Shown here piece after piece: positions 34,470 through 39,777 of a stretch of DNA of 39,777 bases (the stretch's first letter is position 1; each line of letters starts with the position of its first letter). This DNA is from Planctomicrobium piriforme (GTDB taxonomy: Bacteria > Planctomycetota > Planctomycetia > Pirellulales > UBA1268), in assembly GCA_945871035.1 (NCBI GenBank), contig CAMBUD010000015.1, positions 1 through 39,777 on the forward strand, read 5' to 3'. Made by a program: the position numbers and the translations under genes. The notes beneath the pieces were generated by a model. It saw nothing but the letters and a program-made list of their open reading frames with translations, ran no database searches and was not told where the DNA came from.

Positions 34470-35135
34470 GTGCTCGCCGTTGATCACTTGACGAAATCAT
34501 TCGCTATGCCCGGAGGTTTTCTCCGAGTGCTAGACGGTATTTCCTTGCAGTTGAGTGGCGGCGAGCGACTGACGATCATGGGGCCTAGTGGTTCTGGAAA
34601 AAGCACGCTGTTGTCAATGCTGGGAACGCTTGAGGAGCCGACAGCAGGGACCATTCGCTTAGACGGGATTGATCCCTATGGCCTGAACGGAAATGCACGT
34701 GCCGCATTTCGAAATCATGAGATTGGATTTGTTTTTCAGGACCATCATCTTTTGAACGGCTGCTCGGCAATCGATAACGTCGTGCTGCCAGCACTGGCAG
34801 TTGGTCGCGTATCGGATGCAGTGGCATCTCGTGCGCACTATCTTCTTGAACGCATTGGCTTGGGCAAGCGGTGCCATCATCTGCCGTCAGAACTATCGGG
34901 CGGAGAGCGGCAGCGCGTCGCAATCGCGAGGGCATTGCTATTATCGCCGCGGCTAATCCTTGCCGATGAACCAACAGGACAACTCGACGCGCAGGCTGCA
35001 GTCCGTGTGACCGAACTGCTCGTGGAGCTAGTCAGCGAACTGGGGGGAATGCTTGTGGTAGCGACTCATGCTGAGGCTGTGGCCCTGCGCATCGGCACCA
35101 TTCGTACCTTAGTAGATGGGCGGCTTGTGCCATGA
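34470..35135 (+). CDS. ABC transporter ATPase, LolD/MacB type
   Basis: The 221-residue ATP-binding protein has Walker A GPSGSGKST (38-46), Q-loop FVFQDHHLL, signature LSGGERQRV (142-150), Walker B LILADEPTGQLD and switch His in VATHAEAV. The sequence is of the FtsE/LolD/MacB class that works with FtsX-type permeases. It starts with GTG 34470 and its stop overlaps the ATG of the next gene by four bases (ATGA), so the two form one transporter. These complexes usually act as mechanotransmitters, moving lipoproteins or exporting molecules rather than importing. Confidence 0.93.
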   Translation: MLAVDHLTKSFAMPGGFLRVLDGISLQLSGGERLTIMGPSGSGKSTLLSMLGTLEEPTAGTIRLDGIDPYGLNGNARAAFRNHEIGFVFQDHHLLNGCSAIDNVVLPALAVGRVSDAVASRAHYLLERIGLGKRCHHLPSELSGGERQRVAIARALLLSPRLILADEPTGQLDAQAAVRVTELLVELVSELGGMLVVATHAEAVALRIGTIRTLVDGRLVP

Positions 35136-38100
35136 AAGCACGGCCCGAGCAGTTGGCCCCTGCCGTTCCGACGGAATCGGCTGCGAAAGTGATGCGTTCG
35201 CTTGCAGGCTTGGCGATTCGTCTTATGTGGCAGTGGTGGCCGCAGCTAACGGCATTGGCGGTGGCCTGTGGTGTTGTGGCCACAACAATTTGTGGATCGC
35301 TTGGTGTCGGAGACGCCATGCAGCGTGGATTGCAGCGACTGGCGTTGGCTCGATTGGGGCAGATCGAAGCGGCGTTACTGACCGATAAGTTTTTTGATGC
35401 GAATCTTGCCGCTGAGCTTCAGGAGCAGGCCACGGCGACCGGGGCCGCCGGTGTTCCTAGTCTGATCGTGCCGGCACTGGTGATCGAGGTGTCGCTGGAT
35501 GCGCCTCATGACAACACTGATCGTCGGGTCGCTGTTCGATCGACCCTTTTGGCTTGCAATGCTGCTGCTGCTCTGGGCTTTGTGCCTCCACCGCCAGCAC
35601 TGTTGTTAGACGAGATTGCCATCAATGGAACGTTGGCCGAAACGCTTCACGTGAAAGTGGGTGATCCCGTAGTCCTCCGCCTTACGAAGCGTTCAGAAGT
35701 ACCAGCCGACAACCCATTAGGCCGGCGGAGGGCTGACTCGACGGGTAGACGCTTGCGCATCAGTCAGATTCTACCGAGTGAAGGTATCGGTCAATTCTCA
35801 CTGTATCCCTCGCAGGCCACTGCTGCACTGGCGGTCACAACGCTTGCCACTGCGCAGGCCATTCTGCATCGCGACAATGTGGCCAATGTGCTGCTGGCTG
35901 TTGCTGTCGACACGCATACTGATCAGCGTGCTGATAACCATCAGGAAACTGCACCACATCATCCTGCAGCGGTACGGGTCAACCGTGCCGGTAGCCTGCG
36001 ATCCAGGGCGAGCTCTACCAACAGTGCCGCATGGCTGTTAGAGCACGTGCATCCGGCTCTCAAGGATTACGGTCTTTCGTTCTCCATTTGTTCCGAGGCA
36101 GAGATTTGGCGTTTGACCAGTCGGCAGCTCATTCTCTCCCCCGAAGTGGATCGTGCAGCAGCACGGATGCTTACTCAGCTTGGCGGCAAGCCGTCGTTGG
36201 CATTTCTTGCCAACGCAATAACAGTTCCTCTGCCAACAAAACGCGATGAAAGAAAAATCAGCATTCCATATTCAACCGTGATCGGCATCGACAGCACTTC
36301 GCTACCAGTGGGTGCCTTCATGGATGAGGCTGGACAACGATTACCCCTGCCCGGAGCCGATGAAATTGTGATTAACCGTTGGATGGCAGACGACTTCACA
36401 GCGCAGGGTCATCCAATTTCCATCGGCGATCCACTGGAGCTCAGTTTCTTTAAGCCAGAAACATTGCACGGTCGAGTTGAAGAGACGCGATGCACGCTGC
36501 GCATCAGTGGCATTACCGAAATGCGCGGCGCAGCCGTCGCTCAATCACTCGTGCCAGATGTCGAGGGAATAACTGATGAAAAGTCGATCGCCGATTGGGA
36601 TCCACCTTTTCCATTCGATGCCAAGCGTGTGCGTACGACACCGCCACAGGATCAGGATGATCGCTACTGGAAAACGTACGGCACAACCCCGAAAGCTTTT
36701 GTATCGTTGGCTGTTGCGCGGCGTCTCGCCGGTAGCCGCTTCGGACAGACGACAGCTTGGCACGTACCCAAAGAGCAAGTGGCTTCTACGGAGATTGGAC
36801 AGCGTCTTGGGGAGCAAATTGCGGCTGCGATTCATCCGACAGAAATGGGCATCACGGCCCTGGCGCTGCGAACGGTGGCTCTGGATGCGGCACGTGGCTC
36901 AACTCCATTTGGTGGCCTCTTTCTGGCGCTATCGGTTTTTATTGTGGCCGCTGGATTACTGCTCGAATGGCTCTTGTTCAATCTGTTGGTGGCATCTCGG
37001 CGGCATGATATCGGCGTGCTGGCTGCCGTCGGCTGGTCGGCAAGCCGACTGACGCAGGTGCTGGTCATGGTGAGTGGCAGTGCTGCCGTCATGGGCACCC
37101 TGATAGGGATGTTTTTTGGGCTGCTCTGGTCTTCTGTTTTGGTTGCATCTTTGGCAACCGTTTGGAGTAGTGGCGTAGTGGCTGGATCGAACCAGGCATT
37201 CGGTGGTGGCGCGCCCTCTTTGGCAGCCCTTTGGCCGGGGGCATTGGCCAGCGTTGTGGTGTCGATGATGGCGATTGGCTGGGGAGCCCATCGCGCGGCA
37301 CAATTGCCACCTTTGCTGCTTCTGAAAAACGTCGCTGGGGAGCCGTCTCCTTCCCGATCAACTGGGGTGCGCCGAGCAACCCACGGCGTTGCTGTCCTTG
37401 CAATGGGAGTGGCGATTATTGCGGCGTGGTTCACCCGCCGTGTCGATGCGCAGTATGCGGTGGGGCTGTTCTTTCTCTCAGGGAGTGCGGCGCTCTTTGG
37501 ACTGCTCGCGTTGGTGCGTACGCAACTTGCCTGCGGACGGGTGAAAAAGCTGCCACTGCGCACGCTTTCACAGCTAGCATGGAGTGGCCTTGTCCAGAGC
37601 CCATCGCGTGCATTTTCTATTGTTACGATCGTAGCCATTGCCGAATTTCTCATTGTGGCGGTCTCTGCTTTTGCCCTGACTATCCCCTCAGGATCACTCG
37701 ATAGACGATCCCCCACTGGTGGCTGGACATTCATTGCCACGTTTGGGGAACCAACTGCCATTGATCCGGCCGACGAGGATGCACAGGCAACGCTCGGGCT
37801 TTCCGAGGACGATCGTCTTGCTCTTGCCGGAGCAACGATTGAGTGCCTGCGTACAAGCACTGGAGATGATGCTAGCTGCACCAATCTGTTTGCCCCTACG
37901 CAGCCGGTTGTGCTCGGCCTTGGGCCAGCGTTTATTACGCGTGGTGGGTTTCGGTTTGTGGATCATGTGCCGCTGAAAACGGATGACCAATTACTGATCA
38001 ATCCTTGGATTCTGCTAGAAGAGAGCATTGAAACAGACGGTGTTTCTGCGCGACCCATTCCGGCTATTCTCGATCAGGCAACGGCACAGTGGGCATTAAA

Positions 38101-38800
38101 ACTGGGTGGTGTGGGGCATCAGTTTTCCCTCCGCAGTGAGAGCGGTCAGGAGCTCAAACTACAAATAGTGGGTCTTCTCGAGCCGAGCATTCTGCAGGGA
38201 TTCGTGCTTCTGTCGGAACGCAATTTTCAGCGGATGTATCCGAGGCGTTCGGGATATGGGATGGCGTTGATTGATGCAAACTCCTCGACAAAAAAAATAG
38301 GCAGTACCACTCTACCGCTCCAGCGAGAACAGCAGGTCGCACAAGCAATTGTCGCAGCATGGACAGATTCAAGTGTCTCGGTGCAGTTGGCAGTGGATCG
38401 TTTGCGCAGACTTTTTGCTGTACAAAATACATTCCTCGCCAGCTTTCAAGCGCTCGGAACACTCGGTCTTCTACTCGGTACTGTTGGCGTGGCTGCTGTG
38501 CAGATTCAAGGTGTGCTTGAACGCATTGGGGCGTTGAGCTTGTTGCGCGCTATTGGCTTTACGGCGTGGAGAATCCAGAAGATTATCGTCCTCGAGACAC
38601 TGCTGATGGTCAGCATTGGCCTGATGGTTGGAGCGGTTAGCGGTTGTATTGCCGTGCTGCCATCGATCACTCGTGGTGGCGTGATCGTTCCCATCGGTTG
38701 GCTTGTTGCCACTTGTAGCCTGTCTCTATTCACGGCTGTTGGGGCGGGGTTATTTGCGGCCCGACAAACCTCAATCCCTGTCAGGCCGTACGAGGACTAA
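35132..38800 (+). CDS. Large FtsX-type ABC permease
   Basis: The 1222-residue membrane protein is the partner of the overlapping ABC ATPase. A first membrane segment lies at about 38-58 (LTALAVACGVVATTICGSL), followed by a very large extracytoplasmic domain (about 60-590). The first FtsX core is at about 592-720 (FLALSVFIVAAGLLLEWLLF, then RRHDIGVLAAVGWS, the typical coupling-helix motif). Further segments lie at about 750-855, and after a second extracytoplasmic domain the C-terminal FtsX core is at about 1105-1212 (LGTLGLLLGTVGVAAV, ERIGALSLLRAIGF). This two-core layout of about ten membrane segments resembles large MacB/FtsX permeases. The substrate is unknown. It is the last gene of the rpsR-side run. 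Confidence 0.9.
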   Translation: MKARPEQLAPAVPTESAAKVMRSLAGLAIRLMWQWWPQLTALAVACGVVATTICGSLGVGDAMQRGLQRLALARLGQIEAALLTDKFFDANLAAELQEQATATGAAGVPSLIVPALVIEVSLDAPHDNTDRRVAVRSTLLACNAAAALGFVPPPPALLLDEIAINGTLAETLHVKVGDPVVLRLTKRSEVPADNPLGRRRADSTGRRLRISQILPSEGIGQFSLYPSQATAALAVTTLATAQAILHRDNVANVLLAVAVDTHTDQRADNHQETAPHHPAAVRVNRAGSLRSRASSTNSAAWLLEHVHPALKDYGLSFSICSEAEIWRLTSRQLILSPEVDRAAARMLTQLGGKPSLAFLANAITVPLPTKRDERKISIPYSTVIGIDSTSLPVGAFMDEAGQRLPLPGADEIVINRWMADDFTAQGHPISIGDPLELSFFKPETLHGRVEETRCTLRISGITEMRGAAVAQSLVPDVEGITDEKSIADWDPPFPFDAKRVRTTPPQDQDDRYWKTYGTTPKAFVSLAVARRLAGSRFGQTTAWHVPKEQVASTEIGQRLGEQIAAAIHPTEMGITALALRTVALDAARGSTPFGGLFLALSVFIVAAGLLLEWLLFNLLVASRRHDIGVLAAVGWSASRLTQVLVMVSGSAAVMGTLIGMFFGLLWSSVLVASLATVWSSGVVAGSNQAFGGGAPSLAALWPGALASVVVSMMAIGWGAHRAAQLPPLLLLKNVAGEPSPSRSTGVRRATHGVAVLAMGVAIIAAWFTRRVDAQYAVGLFFLSGSAALFGLLALVRTQLACGRVKKLPLRTLSQLAWSGLVQSPSRAFSIVTIVAIAEFLIVAVSAFALTIPSGSLDRRSPTGGWTFIATFGEPTAIDPADEDAQATLGLSEDDRLALAGATIECLRTSTGDDASCTNLFAPTQPVVLGLGPAFITRGGFRFVDHVPLKTDDQLLINPWILLEESIETDGVSARPIPAILDQATAQWALKLGGVGHQFSLRSESGQELKLQIVGLLEPSILQGFVLLSERNFQRMYPRRSGYGMALIDANSSTKKIGSTTLPLQREQQVAQAIVAAWTDSSVSVQLAVDRLRRLFAVQNTFLASFQALGTLGLLLGTVGVAAVQIQGVLERIGALSLLRAIGFTAWRIQKIIVLETLLMVSIGLMVGAVSGCIAVLPSITRGGVIVPIGWLVATCSLSLFTAVGAGLFAARQTSIPVRPYED

Positions 38801-39086
38801 TTCGGCTCAGACTTGAGCTTGGCTTAGGTTCGCTCTCTCGGGGAGAGCCCACGCGCAAGTGCCTGCTCGTTCGCTGCCCTCCGGGCCTGCGCTCTCTATG
38901 CGGGCCTGCGCTCTCTCGATGCTGCCTGCGCTTTGCCATCTGTGGCTGCGCTGGTCAGCAACGCCGGCTCCCGGGGCTATGGGCAACCCCTACGACGAGC
39001 TTTTGCGCGATCCTAAGCTCCCTATAAATACGGACTGCTGGGTTCTGGCTTTGCGAATTCTACCGTTGTCACGTTAGGGTTCTGGC
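38801..39086. other. 286-bp intergenic region with short direct repeats
   Basis: GGGCCTGCGCTCTCT occurs twice at about 38884-38916 and CCTGCGCT recurs nearby; GGTTCTGGC occurs twice near 39049-39085. A small hairpin GCTCTC/GAGAGC lies at 38832-38848 without a T-tract. The 72-codon frame starting at 38859 is low-complexity and has no Shine-Dalgarno, so I do not call it a gene. Confidence 0.5.
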
Positions 39087-39777
39087 ATGCACATTGTGGT
39101 GATCCTTCCGCGCTGGGTCGGCGACCTCGTTATGGCAACTCCTATGCTGCGCGCAATCAAGAGCCATTATGGCTCCGATGCCAGAGTCACTGGCGTGCTC
39201 AAGCCGATGTTCGCCGAGTTGCTCGAAGGCACCTCTTGGCTGGACGGCATGGTTTTCTACGATCGCCGGAGTCGCGATCCTTCGCGGCGTTTTTTCGCCG
39301 TTGCGAAGAAATTGCGAAGCGATCGGGCCGACATTGCTTTGATCGTTCCCAATTCGCTCTCCACGGCGGCACTCGCGTTTGCCGGCGGTGCCCGCCGGCG
39401 AGTCGGATTCGCGAGGCACTGGAGGCGACTGCTGCTCACCGACCCGCTGGCTCCGCTGCGAAAAGGCTTGCGAGTCGAGCCGACTTCAACGGCCGCCCAT
39501 GCAATGGATCTGGCCGCGCACATCGGCGTGCCACGCCATCCGCTTCAATTGCAGTTGGCTACTAGCAGCAGCGACGAGGCGCTGGCCGACCACGTACTTA
39601 CGAGGCTGTTTCCCGGCCGGCCTTCGGATGCTGCTGGACCGCTGGTCGTGTGCAACGATAACGGAGCCTTCGGCGCATCCAAGGCGTGGGGCGGCGAGAA
39701 AATGGCTCAACTAAGTCGATTTCTGCTCCAACGCATTCCCACTGCCCGTGTGCTGGTGCACTGCGGCCCGGGCGACC
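39087..39777 (+). CDS. LPS heptosyltransferase (WaaF-like), 3'-truncated by window edge
   Basis: From ATG 39087 the frame stays open to the window end, giving 230 residues. The start reads MHIVVILPRWVGDLVMATPM, the standard opening of glycosyltransferase family 9 ADP-heptose:LPS heptosyltransferases. It continues with DIALIVPNSLSTAALAFAGG, RRRVGF, and a second-domain block DNGAFGASKAWGGEKMAQL, equivalent to the nucleotide-sugar region of WaaF. It should add heptose to the inner LPS core at the inner membrane. The catalytic C-terminal part lies beyond the window. The coding sequence looks somewhat more GC-rich than most genes to the left. No clear Shine-Dalgarno precedes the ATG. Confidence 0.88.
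   Translation, partial: MHIVVILPRWVGDLVMATPMLRAIKSHYGSDARVTGVLKPMFAELLEGTSWLDGMVFYDRRSRDPSRRFFAVAKKLRSDRADIALIVPNSLSTAALAFAGGARRRVGFARHWRRLLLTDPLAPLRKGLRVEPTSTAAHAMDLAAHIGVPRHPLQLQLATSSSDEALADHVLTRLFPGRPSDAAGPLVVCNDNGAFGASKAWGGEKMAQLSRFLLQRIPTARVLVHCGPGD

Noticed and set aside
36832..37884. 350-codon open frame on the minus strand inside the FtsX permease gene
   Set aside because: It is antisense to a gene with clear domains and membrane segments; its translation is Ser/Thr/Ala/Arg-rich with no family similarity, as expected for an antisense frame of GC-rich DNA.
38832..38848. Hairpin after the FtsX permease as a terminator
   Set aside because: The stem is only six pairs and no T-tract follows on either strand.
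38859..39077. 72-codon frame before the heptosyltransferase
   Set aside because: It consists largely of repeated GC-rich segments and lacks a Shine-Dalgarno.
1..39777. tRNA, rRNA or other structural RNA genes
   Set aside because: Scanning the intergenic gaps, I found no T-arm-like GTTCGAATC context in noncoding DNA and no gap long enough for rRNA; a covariance-model search would be needed to exclude small RNAs.

Overview
The window looks like a piece of a Planctomycetota chromosome. It carries the planctomycete DUF1501 plus DUF1549/DUF1553/PSCyt1 gene pair, a DUF1598-type secreted protein, a planctomycete-style TolC-like protein, and bacterial genes resembling methanofuran biosynthesis genes of methanogens and methylotrophs. 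A lipopolysaccharide heptosyltransferase, TolC-family proteins and several lipoproteins indicate a Gram-negative envelope. I see no insertion sequence, prophage, CRISPR array, rRNA or tRNA. The region reads as stable core chromosome with short gaps between genes.

Layout, left to right. (1) 1-3753: the 3' part of glucose-6-phosphate dehydrogenase, a tRNA-dihydrouridine synthase and, convergently, epoxyqueuosine reductase QueG. Two of the three concern tRNA modification. (2) 3987-9292: a Gln/Pro-rich repeat lipoprotein, a short SecA paralogue that ends soon after its second nucleotide-binding domain, a secreted TolC-like helical protein, and a second, divergent dihydrouridine synthase. (3) 9429-15545: an iron-sulfur block of SufR-like repressor, a stand-alone NuoB, SufC, SufB, SufD, and a Rieske domain fused to a SufT/DUF59 domain. 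(4) 15624-18548: three tightly packed genes (ATP-grasp ligase, hydantoinase/oxoprolinase-like protein, amino-acid-kinase-family protein) that match the MfnD/MfnF/MfnE steps of methanofuran/methylofuran synthesis, the C1 carrier used with tetrahydromethanopterin. (5) 18560-22720: DUF1598 protein, an FHA-GAF-sigma54 activator and a YacP-type NYN nuclease. (6) 22746-25036: a pyrB-pyrC operon on the minus strand. (7) 25329-27997: a lipoprotein of unknown function and a TolC-family outer-membrane efflux protein. (8) 28417-32728: the minus-strand DUF1553/DUF1501 pair. (9) 33087-38800: a glycine-rich RRM protein, ribosomal protein bS18, a hotdog thioesterase, and an ABC ATPase overlapping its large FtsX-type permease. 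(10) 39087-end: the 5' part of a heptosyltransferase.

The most interesting content is the uninterrupted co-directional run from 9429 to 18548, where Fe-S assembly genes (with an embedded orphan nuoB and a Rieske-SufT fusion) lead into a candidate C1-cofactor operon. The minimal SecA paralogue next to a secreted helical protein is a second candidate for an uncharacterised system. Several start codons were moved from the longest open frame to an internal ATG or GTG on the basis of a Shine-Dalgarno sequence, a lipobox or family alignment; each entry says so.
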